A DNA stretch of 64,000 nt from Cephalotus follicularis (Eukaryota; Streptophyta; Magnoliopsida; Oxalidales; Cephalotaceae): assembly GCA_001972305.1 (NCBI GenBank), contig BDDD01001947.1, positions 62,001 to 126,000 of the forward strand. The letters are read 5' to 3'. Positions 11,880-23,095 of the stretch are shown piece by piece (position 1 is the stretch's first letter; each line of letters opens with the position of its first letter). Position numbers and translations under genes: made by a program. Below the pieces are notes generated by a model, which saw only the letters and a list, made by a program, of their open reading frames with translations, did not search any database and was not told the DNA's origin.

Positions 11880-12045
11880 AATGTACAAGCTACATCAAAA
11901 AATTACAAGTTACATCTTGAAAGAAAAAACTAAGGCTAAGAAGCGCTCTAATCATCCTCTGGCAAAGGTGCAGAAAAAGGGATGGAAGGGGGAGGTTGAG
12001 AAGCATCATCCGGGCCAGTCTCTTTCTTAGTCCCTCTCTCTCTAT
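11880..12045 (-). pseudogene. remnant of antisense ORF (C-terminal end) in element A
   Basis: Read on the minus strand this ends ...IPFSAPLPEDD-stop (stop 11948-11950), followed by a 3' UTR-like stretch containing AATAAA (minus) near 11873. It corresponds to the acidic, proline-rich C-terminus of the complete antisense ORF of element C (...YEDPLPEQEDPPQP). The rest is lost at the element A boundary near 12050. Confidence 0.55.
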
Positions 12046-12050
12046 ACTAT

Positions 12051-13245
12051 GAATGTGATACAAAAATTACTAATTTTTGATTTGGCATTTGTGACTATTG
12101 GCTGTTACAAATAGTCCAACTGAATGCATTTGTGGCTACTGGTTGTTGCCATTTGCGGGTTGTGGGCACTGCGTGAGGCCAATGGCCTCTTTGTTTGCCG
12201 ACTACCCATATTTTTATTTAGTAGTTATTACTTTATTTCATGTCATTAGTTAGAATCTAAGTATGTAACCTGAATTTTATGCTCTGTATATGATTCCAAC
12301 GTATGTTTGAGGCTAAATACAATAAAATTAACTAACAATAATTAAATAATCAAATAAAAAATATTTATAAAAAAAAAAAAAGGCTAGAGAGAGTCAATTT
12401 TTTGCACCATTGACCAAAAAGGTTGACTCCCCCTTCTTGACACGTGTCTATTTATGAAAGGTGTAAACACCCACAAACAAGATCTTATCATCAACCCGTG
12501 TTGCACCCAAAAATAGTTCCACTGGCCCAAGGCCATTGGCTTGCTATGTGATTAAAAATGTTTTTTTTTTTGTAAAGAATGTATGGCATGCATTTATGAG
12601 ACACAAGACATGAAACTGAGGCCAAAAATTAAGACAAAAAAAGTGTTGCAGAATGTTGTACTAGACATATACATTAACTGCGAAAAAAGATTTGAGATAT
12701 TACCACACAAAAAGAATAACAAAGAGAAAAAGAAACAGCTCCTTCATTCAATACATTAATGGCTGGTCCAATTAGATAAATTAACAATATATAAAGGGCT
12801 AATGGAAAAACGTTCTCTCTCAAAAAAAAAAAAAAAAAAAGTAAAAACGCAATCTAGTCAATCAGCATCCCAAAGCAAAACAAAAAAAAATTGTAATAAT
12901 CATGTATAGTAAACAGCCAACTGAGCCCCAAAGACAAATCTGTACAACACGAGCCTATCTCTTTCACTGCTCACCCTCCTTGTCAACCTTCTTTTGAGGG
13001 TTAAAATGGACCTCCCTTCATTCTTCCATGGCCGTTTATGCTGGAGAAGGCAGGTTTGAAATGCAACACAAATTGCCTCATGATCCAAGTAATCGATATC
13101 TTCAGTCCAATAACAATTTTCTCTTAAGATGCAGTCCAGAAAACCAAACTTTGAAAAGTATATTTTAAAAAGGGCAGCTAAAAAGCTTTTAACTATGTAT
13201 GACAGTGAGAAGGCAACTAATAACCAGGTCATGTGTTCATCAGCC
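12051..13245. other. intergenic DNA downstream of the kinase gene
   Basis: No ORF or domain recognised. It contains a poly-A tract near 12368-12380 and one at 12821-12840. The part nearest 13245 is probably the kinase 3' UTR. Two GGCCAATGGCC-like palindromes (near 12177 and 12530) were examined as possible inverted terminal repeats and not accepted. Confidence 0.5.
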
Positions 13246-16200
13246 TCATTCACGAGTCATCTCAGAAACATGGCTCTCTGTATTCCCTACTTTGTTTTCC
13301 ATTTTGGTTGATTCGTTGACGGATTCAGATTCCATGCTCAGTGTACGGCTCTTTCTGTTCCTCCGATCCTGACAAAAATTCTTCAGGTCTAAGTTAACGT
13401 GCTTCTCAAATAAAAATGCTAAATGATCACAACAGTAACAGACACAGAATATGAAAATTCTTCAACACCAAAATTAAGTTAATACTTGGTAAAAGTTGGG
13501 ATACATCTGAAATGATTTGGAAAAAAAAAAAGTACGAGGACAGAATGGAGGAAAGATAGATGTCATTTTTAAATCCCATTGTAGTTCAGGAATCTCAAGA
13601 CAGGAGAGACGCAAGCCATTGTTGATCAATTGAAAAAGAAATAGCCACAACTTCATGATAGGATTATACAAAAAAAGGCATAATGTAAGAAAAAGCAAGA
13701 AAAGCATCCCTCTAGTGCAAAATGGCATTGCATGTAACATACTTTACAATTTGTGAACGATAATGTTATGGAAAATACAATTAATATCACTGTCCATGCA
13801 AGCATAGCAACCAAAATGCAATTTGTCAAATATTTGATGAATTTTCTTAGGCAATTGAATCAAAGCACTTCTCACCATGCAGGCTCAAATTAATTCTCGG
13901 AAACATAGTGATCTATACCTCACGGAGTGGGAATTCATCAGCTTCAAGCATTTGTACAACCTGACTCATTTTAGGTCTCTTATCTGCCTCAGGATCAACA
14001 CATCTAAGTGCAACCAGAAGGGCACGTTTTAGAGCGCGTGTTGAGGGTTTAATTTCAAGGTTTGGATCCACAACTTCTTCAGCTCTCCTCGTCCCCACCA
14101 TCATCTTTAGCCACTCAACGAGATTAACCTGGCATGAGAATAAGGATGATCACTAGAAATATTGCAGGCAACTAGCCAAAAAAACTCCTCTCAAGCAGAA
14201 GAATGCATCCAGCACACTGAAAGGAAAGAGACAGACAGACAGAGGACTTTTGAAGAGGCACATCATACGTACAAGAAGTCAATACCTCATTAGCAGGACG
14301 GCCATAGTCCACAGGATCCCTCCCAGTAACTGCTTCCAGAAGGAGCACACCAAAGCTGTAAATGTCACTCTTCTCATTTAACAAGCCACTATTTGCATAT
14401 TCTGGTGCCACATAACTGAATTTCGCACAAGGGGAACTCCCATCAGATTACTTTTAACAAAGTCAATAGATTACCGCAGGGCACAGGACAGAGAAAATTC
14501 ACACATACCCAAATGTTCCCATTACTCTAGTTGTGATGTGACTCTCTCCTGAATCCAAGAGTTTGGCCAATCCAAAATCAGAAACCTTTGCATTAAACTC
14601 ATCATCAATCAGAATGTTGCTTGATTTTATGTCTCGGTGAACAACTTTTGGTTCTATAGCTTCATGCAAATAAGCAAGTCTGCAACCAAATAAGTGAAAC
14701 CACATTTTTCATCTTGCTCATTATTCCAAAACAAAAAAGATGATCAAGAATCCAGTTCTGGCATCAATTACAGTCTTAAACAGAACCAGAAAGTTCACTT
14801 AGTTTCAATGCTGCTGAAAAAAAATATGTTATGTATTTCAGTTTTTGTAAATGAATACGTATAGCACCATTATTTTACAAGCACAAAATATGAGCACCTA
14901 AGGGGAAGAGGGAACCCCTAAAATTACTTTCAGAAAACTTATGATACTTCATGCAACAATTGAAAAGTGGGAGTTCTCAATTTAACGTATAGAACTGATT
15001 TGAGTTTGCAGTTGAACTTACGCCTTTGCAGTACCAAGAATAACCTTCATGCGGGCCTCCCAAGTAAGAAAACCATGATGAGCCATTCCCCCATGCAACC
15101 ACTGTTCTAAGTTGCCATTGTTCACATACTCATACACCAACATCCTAGATAACGACAGTTAAACACAATCATCATTTCATATTTTGTGTACCACTATCAC
15201 CAGGGCTGCAAACGAACCGAGTCGAGTCGAGCTTAAGCTTGTTCAAACTCTGTTCGTTAAGATTTTATCGAGTTCGAGTTCGAGTCAAGCTTTATGAGAT
15301 TTTATCGAGTTCGAATCGAAATTTTTCGAACTCGAGTCGAGTTCGAGTTTTTAACAAGCTTAAAAATTTATTGTTCGAGTTTAGCTCGATGAGAAAAATA
15401 AGAGTTTGAACTAGACTTCGCTAATACTTGTTTTTATTTTCTTAAAAAAAACTAAAAGAATAATTAAATTGAATATCAATATTTCAATCTTCTCAAATAA
15501 TTTTTACAAGTCATCAAACAACATAAAAATGCAAATCCAATATTATTCATCCAAACTCAATTTAGTTAATTTTAAAAATGCTCTTTATTGTATACTATAT
15601 TGTATAAAATGTATCTTATTGGATTTGTCTTTTTATAGATTCAAAGATGTATAGTATGTTGTACAAGAACAAATTAGAATAATTAATAAAATAAAAAAAT
15701 CCATATAATATACTGTATAAGAACAAATTTGAAAAATTAATAATAGAAAGACAAAAAAATATATGTATTCATATATAATTAATCTCTTAACAAGTCTCTA
15801 ATTGAATTATAAACGAGTCTACAATTGAATTATTAACTATATTATAATCGATTCCTTAACGATCTCTTAACGAACTGTTCACGAACATTAACGAGTCAAG
15901 CTCATCAATGTTCAAGCTCGGCTTGTTAAGCTAACGAGCTTTAAAATCGTGTTCGTGTTCGTTCATTAAATTTAATGAACGAACACGAACAAGTTTTTAT
16001 CGACTTTTATCGAGTCGAGTCGCGAGCTATTCACAAACGGCTTGGTTCGTTTGCACCCCTAATCATCACTAGCAATTATAAACAAAGAAGGGAGAAGTAC
16101 ATGCAGTTAGCATAATGTAGTACTTCAAAAGCAAATACGGAAGGAAATAGATGAGTAAATCAATCAAAAAGAGGATGAATCCAACCTGTTAACTCCTTCG

Positions 16201-17031
16201 ATGCAATAGCCCAGAAGCCTCACAAGATTCTTATGTCTGACATGACCAATTGCCTCTACTTCAACTCTAAATTCTCTCTCTGCTTGTCCCCTAAAAAGGC
16301 AAATCACATATAGGTATTACACAACTAAGATAAAGCATCAGAAAATTAAAATATAGTATCCTTAAAGTATCTTACAGATTATTTAGAAGCTTCTTCACAG
16401 CTACCTCAGTACCATTGATCAGTCTACCCTTGTAAACAATCCCATATCCCCCCTCACCAATCACATTCTCTGCAGAAAACAGGTTTGTTGCAAACTGAAG
16501 ATCCCGAAGGGTAAACCAGTGACCCCACCCAAGATGTGAATTTTCAGGCAAACCAATTAAAGGTGAGGCAGTCAAAAGCCCCGCATATGACAGTGAAGAC
16601 TGCTTCCGAACAGTCCCCGAGCTTCCTTCCTCCAATGACTGCCAACTAGAAGCTCTCTCATGATGATGAATTGAGCTGCATTGACTGTTGTTATCAGGAT
16701 CACTTGATTTGCTCATTCCCAAATTGACTAGAATCTTCTCTGAATTATTATCACTGGATTTATCGTTGACAGTTAGCAATGGGTGATCACTGTAATTCTG
16801 GGTCCCAACTTTGTCAACCTTAATATCTTTCGAGATGTTCGGTATTTGGGAAAGGGAGAACTTATCAACTGATCTTCTTGATTTCCTCCTAAATGTGACC
16901 CATACAGACAAGATGCATAGAATCAGAACTATAAAGGCACCAACAGATATGCCAATCAAAACCCATAATTTTAGACCCAAAACTGATGTCTTCTCTGACA
17001 ATTTCGCATTCAGTGAGTCCTCAGACGACAT
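13246..17031 (-). CDS. receptor-like protein kinase, RLCK V / At5g18500-like family, 7 coding exons
   Basis: Plasma-membrane serine/threonine kinase with a very short extracellular part. I place exons at 17031-16376, 16290-16186, 15144-15022, 14679-14509, 14415-14286, 14128-13919 and 13368-13246. All junctions have GT..AG and keep frame, giving 505 residues, usual for this family. Residues about 19-46 form a transmembrane helix ([20 protein letters not shown]) followed by RRKSRR. The kinase domain starts about residue 175: glycine loop GEGGYG, lysine in [13 protein letters not shown] (RD type), DFG, APE as VAPEYA, and the arginine of subdomain XI in DKRPKMSQV. The tail [20 protein letters not shown] is family-typical. 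An in-frame stop lies ten codons above the ATG, so this start is well supported. Intron 2 carries a MITE. No damage seen; ligand and substrate cannot be inferred. Confidence 0.93.
15201..16061. mobile_element. hAT-type MITE in intron 2 of the kinase gene
   Basis: Left end CAGGGCTGCAAACGAACCGA and right end (complement) TAGGGGTGCAAACGAACCAA form imperfect terminal inverted repeats. Both ends continue inward with GAGTCGAG-rich, mutually inverted sequence. Flanks ACTATCAC (15193-15200) and ATCATCAC (16062-16069) look like an 8-bp target duplication with two mismatches. No transposase. It lies about 50 bp outside exon 3's acceptor and does not touch splice sites. Confidence 0.8.
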
Positions 17032-18238
17032 CTCTGGTCCTCCGGATATCAGAAATTATTATTGTGGTCCTCTTACTCTACAAGAGGAAAGAAAATAAAG
17101 CATTCCCACCTGGATACCAGAAACATGTCAGGTTACTCTGGACAGAACAACAATGGCTGACTATTCTACGATCCGACTTAAATCTCAATTCTTGTGAATT
17201 TTTAAGCAGGGAAAGCTGAATATAAAAAATTGCAAGTAACCCGATTCATTTCTTATCTTGATTCAACTCAAATCTCAAGGTGCTAATAATAAGGAGTCAA
17301 AAAGTTTGATTCAATCTGAGCAAAATAGATTCTTGACTTAATCAGCACCTATTAGAAATAATCAAAAAGAGAAAGGAAAAAAAAAAGAGAGAGAATAAAA
17401 GGAAATAAAAACAGAATCCGATACCACATTTATTGTAGATCAATACATTCCGTTAACAGTTCCATGAGTAAATGATGACCTTAAAACCAAATCCAGCTAT
17501 ATTTGCAGGCATTTAACAAATCAAGGAAAATCCATCTACACCAAAATTATTTGACCAAAAATAAGAAAAAAAAATCCAACATTCCCTTACAATCACCAGC
17601 ATTAATACAGAAATAGAAATCCAGTCCAATGAAGATAAGATAAAATTCTTAAAAAGCATCACTTACTATCTAAGCAAGAGAAACACAAAGAGAGATGTTA
17701 AAAGTACCAAAGGAGTGATGCATACCCCAAAGGAAAACAAAACAAAGCAAATTCCTTTTTTGTGTATACTTTACCTTTGCGAAGGTGATCTAAGTTAACC
17801 CCCTTGATCTTCTTCCTTGAGCAGCCAGAGAAGCAAAGGAAAGGACTCTTCGTTTTAAAACAACAGAGAGTGAATAAGCATAGATAGGCCAATGTAGACC
17901 TAAAATATTACAAAAGCCTATAAAATCTCACCACTCTAAACGCACAGTTGCACAAGAGTAGTTTACAAGTAGAGCCTCGTGGCCTCTAGTGGCCCCATAA
18001 AGAATTTAATAATAAAAAAATGCTCAGCAATGCCGGCCAAAAAAAAAAATCTAAGCTTCAATGGAAAAAGGTCCAGAGAGAGATATGTATGTATCAAATT
18101 ATATAAATGTAAATGTGGGAGTGGTTTTAGAGGGACTGATTGGCTGATAATGAGAGGTGGGTGAAATGGTTGGTGGGTCTAGTTTGTGGAACAGAGTGAA
18201 GAAGGCTGGAAAGGAAAGCTTGGTTTGCAATGGAGGAA

Positions 18239-18241
<3 letters not shown>
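17032..18241 (-). other. 5' leader and upstream region of the kinase gene
   Basis: No other ORF with a recognisable product. By position it should hold the kinase 5' UTR (perhaps with a leader intron, since in-frame stops begin ten codons above the start) and core promoter. Boundaries need transcript data. Confidence 0.4.

Positions 18242-18271
<30 letters not shown>
18242..18271. repeat. (GA)n microsatellite
   Basis: About 15 GA units, with a second shorter run at 18316-18330. It sits upstream of the minus-strand kinase gene; read in the gene's direction it is a CT tract, as often seen in plant 5' leaders. Confidence 0.9.
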
Positions 18272-18273
<2 letters not shown>

Positions 18274-18330
18274 AAGTAAAAGCAAAAATGAAGTAAACAG
18301 GAGGTGGCATTTATAGAGAGAGAGAGAGAG

Positions 18331-19990
18331 TCAATTTAACAGGAGGGAACTCCAAATCTAAGCTTTGCCATCACCTATCAGGTCTAACTTACCAAATTGT
18401 CCTCTTGTTTGTAGGGTAACCACAAAAGGGGAATTAAAGTGATCATTGAAGTTAGTGGCTCAAATCTAATATACACTCATTTTGCAACACAGGATATTGA
18501 AATTTTGTAATGTGCTCAGTTTCAATTTTTTTAAGAGAGGATAGTCCAGTTTTGGCATTTAATTTTCATCTACATTAAACAACTTCCAACATGTTTTTTG
18601 GTCTTTATAAACAACCTTAACATCTGTGTTCAGTTGCTATCAAAATGTATTACTAGATGACTTCATTTTTTTCATCTTTTTAGTTAAAATAAAGTTTGAT
18701 GAAACATTATCAAATTTAAAAAAGGTTAATGAAAGATTGTTACACTAATTGCTCTTCCACTATATTAAGTTAGTGCATCCTTCATAACATAATTTTATTT
18801 TTACATGTAGCTCTAAGTGAATTATATTTTTAAGAATTAGGATTTTGTTTCGTACTAAACAAACCCAATACAGTAGCAGAAAAACCGAATTTACTCTATG
18901 AAAAATTAAAGTTAATGAAATTACATCTAAAATATATTGCACTATTTTCAACCTGAGATAAATCATATCCATATTTTCATAACACAACTGTAATTATTTA
19001 CTAAGTTGTGTTTTCAAGAGCACGAGAACGAGAATTATCGCCCCCTTCAAGATTTTCAATGGAAAAAAACCATAATAATGGGAGATCATTAATGCAATAA
19101 TTAATGAAACTAATTTGCTCTACACTTGTATATTAGAGACCAGAAAGTTCACCCGTATTATAAAACTAGAGGAAAATTGTTTTGTTGGTGAAAAAGTTGC
19201 AGTCATTATTTTGTTACAAAAAATGAACTCTATGTGATTGAACTAAAATTTTGGATCATGGACTGGATGTAATTAATAATAAACAACAAAATACATGAAA
19301 ATTCACCATTAATATGGACTATCAAAACCGATATAAATGACCACCAGCAGCTTGCTTAATTACTTGGTGACGCGAGATAGAAGCAATGGTGGGTACTGCA
19401 CCATAAACTCTAATATATATCCACTGGAAACGACCCACAAAAAACAACAAATTAAGAGAAACACACTTCAAATATATTATCTATTTGGAATACACTCATA
19501 AATCAATCAATGCCATATTACAAGCCTTTTAGTAATAAAAACAAAAACACGTAATAGTAATAAAAATGGAAATATAATGAAATCCTTACAAAATCAAAAT
19601 TTTAATTTCTCAAATCATACATCCTTTTTCTTTTTTCTTTTTTGGATAAGCTCAAATCATATATTCAAACAGGGACAAAATCAGAAACATAATGATGGGT
19701 TGTCAAAAAATAACTTTTTAGTTACGGGTATCAAATTCAACAAAAAAAAATCTGTATAAATAATGATTATATTAAAAAAAATCCTATAGTTTTGGATGTG
19801 CCATAATTCTCTCATTGTTTTGGGGTAAGAGAATTTTCCTTACACTTACATGTCTCCGCCCATGTATTCAAATCACTTTTTCCAATAAAATCAAGTACGT
19901 ACATGAGATTTTTACAAAATTCATGTAGCTCAAGTGATTTGAATATGGGATAGATTAACTATAAATTTACTACGTCGATAGAGTAAGAAC
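18331..19990. other. AT-rich intergenic DNA
   Basis: No coding sequence, RNA gene or complete mobile element recognised. Confidence 0.5.
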
Positions 19991-20170
19991 GAGAAAACTT
20001 CTAAAATTACTATAGTATAAAATGATAAATACCTCTCCATATACATTATTTATATATCAATTACTTTCATTATTTCATGACACAATGTATTTAACTAATA
20101 CAAGTTACGAAAAATGTATAAAAGAGATGGCATATCATTTTATACTACGATAGTACTAGAATTTTTTCTG
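19991..20170. mobile_element. short MITE with 8-bp target duplication
   Basis: Terminal inverted repeats of about 40 bp: left GAGAAAACTTCTAAAATTAC..., right (complement) CAGAAAAAATTCTAGTACTA..., both continuing into GTATAAAATGATA. Flanked by GTAAGAAC on each side (19983-19990 and 20171-20178), a perfect 8-bp duplication. The second copy of the family is at 60553-60697. An 8-9-bp duplication points to hAT or Mutator mobilisation. Confidence 0.8.
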
Positions 20171-20235
20171 GTAAGAACTAATAGCTCAAAAGTGGCAAAG
20201 AACTTAAGTTTGTTGAAATTTAATACAGTTAATCA

Positions 20236-20440
20236 CAAGGGGTGGCTGATGTGGTAAAGCTTGGGATCTCTAATAAAGAGATCTAAAGTTTAAACATCCG
20301 CATGTCCCTTGTGGTCACCACAATGCACGTTTATTCAATGTATAAAGTGTGGAGGGTAACACATCCAAAAGTTTCCGGTTTAGAACCTACTCACAAATAA
20401 TTGAGGTCCGAATCAATTTATTGGTTAATAAAAAAAGAAA
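20236..20440 (+). mobile_element. tRNA-derived SINE
   Basis: The head GGGGTGGCTGATGTGGTAAAGC resembles a pol III A box and AAGTTTAAACATCC about 45 bp downstream resembles a decayed B box. The 3' end runs into an A-rich tail near 20430. No clear target duplication seen. Confidence 0.55.
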
Positions 20441-20630
20441 AGGAATAAAGTTTGAGATTATTCTATTATTAAACAAACCGATGTGAGTTCACCTTTTTCG
20501 TTAAGGTTGTTGGCACAAAGGCTTTCATGATTTAAATGAAAGGGTGAGTATTAAGCAAGATGAGCAGAGAGCAAGATACTCAAGTAAATGTTGGGTATTT
20601 AAAACGTGGATAATCATAAAGAGAAATTAT

Positions 20631-21096
20631 TGATAAGCACAAAAAATGTCATTGATGGAGATTCTGACGGGTTCAAAATCGAATTCGAATAGTACTAGAA
20701 TTCTGAACACATAATCCTTATCGGAGATTATCTCATCTCCAATCAGGACCACTATAGAATCCTGATTGGAGCTAAACTTATCTGGTATTATGCCTGATCC
20801 GACCCTCATGGGATGAGATAAAAGGATTCAAATATGGCTCTATCTACGAGTTCGACGAGGACTCTATTAGTAAAGGTACATTACAACTCAGTCACCTACT
20901 ACTATAAATAATAGGGGGACCTCCAAGTATGATCATCTCTCTCTATTCACGTTTACTCTTGTTTTATGTTTCTCTCTTTCTTACTTGAGTGTCAGAGTGT
21001 CCTCCAGAGCCAACTCCGGTCACTCCTTCGCTTTCTTTCTCTTGCAGGTTATTCGAATCAACGGTTACTAGCGATTCACAGATTTTTGCAGCAACA
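20631..21096 (+). repeat. 5' LTR of element B
   Basis: TGATAAGCACAAAAAATGTC... to ...TTTTTGCAGCAACA. TATA box TATAAATA at 20903-20910. It lacks about 20 bp present in the 3' LTR after the 'cattgat.gagatt' segment, otherwise close. The 466-bp length contrasts with 592 and 1048 bp in elements A and C. Confidence 0.85.
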
Positions 21097-21098
21097 TA

Positions 21099-21115
21099 TT
21101 GGCGTCGTCTGTGGG
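21099..21115 (+). other. primer binding site of element B
   Basis: TTGGCGTCGTCTGTGGG, two bases after the LTR, same class of PBS as elements A and C. Confidence 0.75.
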
Positions 21116-21163
21116 ATCCGATTATCGTTTATTGTTGTGTTCCTACCTTTCTGATTCTAATCA

Positions 21164-21554
21164 TGGAAAGAAAGGAAGCTAGGAGCAAGAATAACCAGAT
21201 GACTGAGAACAATCCTTGTGATCATCAACCTGAGGAATATGTTAGTTCACACCAACGTTCCCCTACTCACTATGTCAATGTCGAGCATAACAGCGCTGAC
21301 ACTCGAAGGGATCTTGTTGCACCTGCTTTTGCTCAAGAGGTCAATGAGATGAAAACTCAGCTAGATGCCCTCGGGACTCAGGCTGCTTTGTTGGTCGAAA
21401 ATGCAAGAATGGCGCCAGAAACACGTCCCCGAAGAGCTCCATCTCACCAGCAAATGGATGATGACCTTTCTGATGCCGACTCTAGCCCTCAGGCCTCGAG
21501 CTGTGATTGACATTCGAATAGGAAGAGACCTCACACATCAAGGGCTACTGTCGT
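21164..21554 (+). pseudogene. gag of element B, N-terminal part
   Basis: Starts MERKEARSKNNQMTENNPCD. It is acidic and polar, containing AFAQEVNEMKTQLDALGTQA. A TGA at 21508 follows ASSCD, plausibly from CGA, after which the same frame continues to 21554 where the solo-LTR block is inserted; the reading resumes at 25477 (VDRQINKMAKKL). Confidence 0.75.
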
Positions 21555-21889
21555 TGTCACGCCCCGAACCGTGGGATGGGCCCCACGACTCGACACGTGA
21601 CAATCCGTACAATCATCAGCATAAAAAATTAAAACTTAAAATAAATCATAACCATAACCCTTTATTTAATGTGTGGATATACAGACCCAGTTCGAATCAT
21701 ATAAATTACACTGCTATAAACCAGAAAAACTACATAATTTATTTTCCTGCAACTTTGTCCGTGAAAGCGTACTGTCGAGGAGGAGTAATTTACTGCACTC
21801 TTTATCATTGTCGCTGCTGCGATGTGCCTCCACTACCTGTTCCTGTACCTGGCCCATTCAAAAGAATGGGTCAGTGTTCAAGTAAAAAG

Positions 21890-23095
21890 AATGTTTTAAA
21901 ATTTATAGCCGCAAGTGCACGGATCATGCAGTAACGGGTCGAACGCAGGGAAACGTAAACTAGTTGTAATCTATCCAACTTAGGCGAAGTATACCAATTT
22001 TTGAGACAAACTAACAAACTAATGAATAAAAAATAACAAAATATAATTAAAAAGCGGTTTAGGGTATAGAAACTCACCGTAGATTGTATTGAACAATTCC
22101 ATGAAGTTGAACGATCATACCTTGATAAACAACGGCAGCTAGGTCGATACGGAGTGTGGCGGTGATGACAAGACGTATGAGTAATCATGCTAGGTCTATA
22201 CGAAGTGTGTTCGTTGCGATAAATCGTATGAGTAGACTCCATTGAATTAAGCTCCATTTATTCACCAACTTTCAGCTTCACCGACAAGATGAGTGTGGAT
22301 TTTAATCAGACAAACAAAGTGTGTGCGAAGGCAGAAATATTGAAGAATAAATAAAATATTCAAGGATTTTTATTGATGGAATTGAAACAATAACAATCTA
22401 GGCTTTGTTCTAACCCAAAATCTTGAGAAACTAGCTACAAAACATAATAAAACTAAACTAAAGAGGGAGGTGGCTACTTCCACAAACTCTCTGACCTATT
22501 TGACCAAATAACATTGTTTATATACTAAACAATTGATCAAAAACGGAATAAAAGCAATCCTAGTTACAAAATATGGCAAAAATTTAATCTTTCTATTTCT
22601 GCTGCAGAGGAAGACGTCAACTTCTTTTGAAAGACGTCGATGTCTTTTGGTAAAAGTCGCGATTTGCTGAGATGCGAGTGAAAGACGTCGACTTCTTTTG
22701 TGAAAGACGTCGATGCGTTTTAGTCCAAAGTTACAGGTCGAATTTGCTCAAAGACATCGATGTGTATGTTGAAAGACGTCGATCCCTTGTTCATAGCTCT
22801 TTGTATTGCCCAGAAAAGACGTCGACTTCTTCTTAAAGACGTCGACTTCTTTGTTGTAAACCCAGAAAAGACATCGATGTGATTTAAAGACGTCGACGCT
22901 TTTGGTCTGTTTTCTGTAGATTTTGGCAATTCTTCAATCTTTATTCCTTTAAGCTCAAATTTGCACAACTTTGGGTAGTATTCTTGCACTTTGGTTATTT
23001 TGCACTTTTATCTGAAAATCAATATAACACAACCAAAGTAGTCCATTCCAAGCATAAAAATATCACAAATAACGCATTAAAAATAACACATTTTT
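21890..23095. mobile_element. unclassified inserted repeat
   Basis: Starts near a TATAGCCGCAAGTGCACGG motif (21905) that I recognise as a recurring plant repeat phrase but cannot assign to a family. It breaks the surrounding LTR-like block and contains an array of GACGTC-centred motifs at 22610-22905. Ends and target duplication are not resolved. Confidence 0.4.
22605..22910. repeat. array of AAAGACGTCGAY motifs
   Basis: About ten copies of a 12-bp motif with core GACGTC (two as GACATC) at irregular spacing of about 20-55 bp, near 22612, 22632, 22683, 22706, 22742, 22771, 22817, 22836, 22870 and 22889. The core is palindromic. Not a uniform tandem repeat. Confidence 0.8.

Larger units (their letters stand above)
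4709..12050 (+). mobile_element. element A: decayed Ty3/gypsy LTR retrotransposon, Tat lineage
   Basis: Order on the plus strand: 5' LTR (4709-5300), PBS, gag, protease, reverse transcriptase, RNase H, a second archaeal-type RNase H, integrase, then a long 3' region. Dual RNase H plus a long 3' region is characteristic of the plant Tat clade. The 3' LTR is missing: the match to element C's 3' region ends near 12050 inside the remnant of an antisense ORF. Many stops and at least three frameshifts make it old and inactive. Its LTR begins TGATGTGGG, matching the TGATAGGGT start of element C, so A and C are related families. Confidence 0.9.

Noticed and set aside
12150-12560. Two GGCCAATGGCC-like palindromes considered as inverted terminal repeats of a MITE
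   Set aside because: Each is itself palindromic, the neighbouring sequence does not continue as an inverted repeat, and no target duplication was found.
22605-22910. Repeat array with spacers, CRISPR-like at first sight (also 26795-27182)
   Set aside because: Plant nuclear DNA, motifs of 10-12 bp, irregular spacing and no cas genes; not a CRISPR array.
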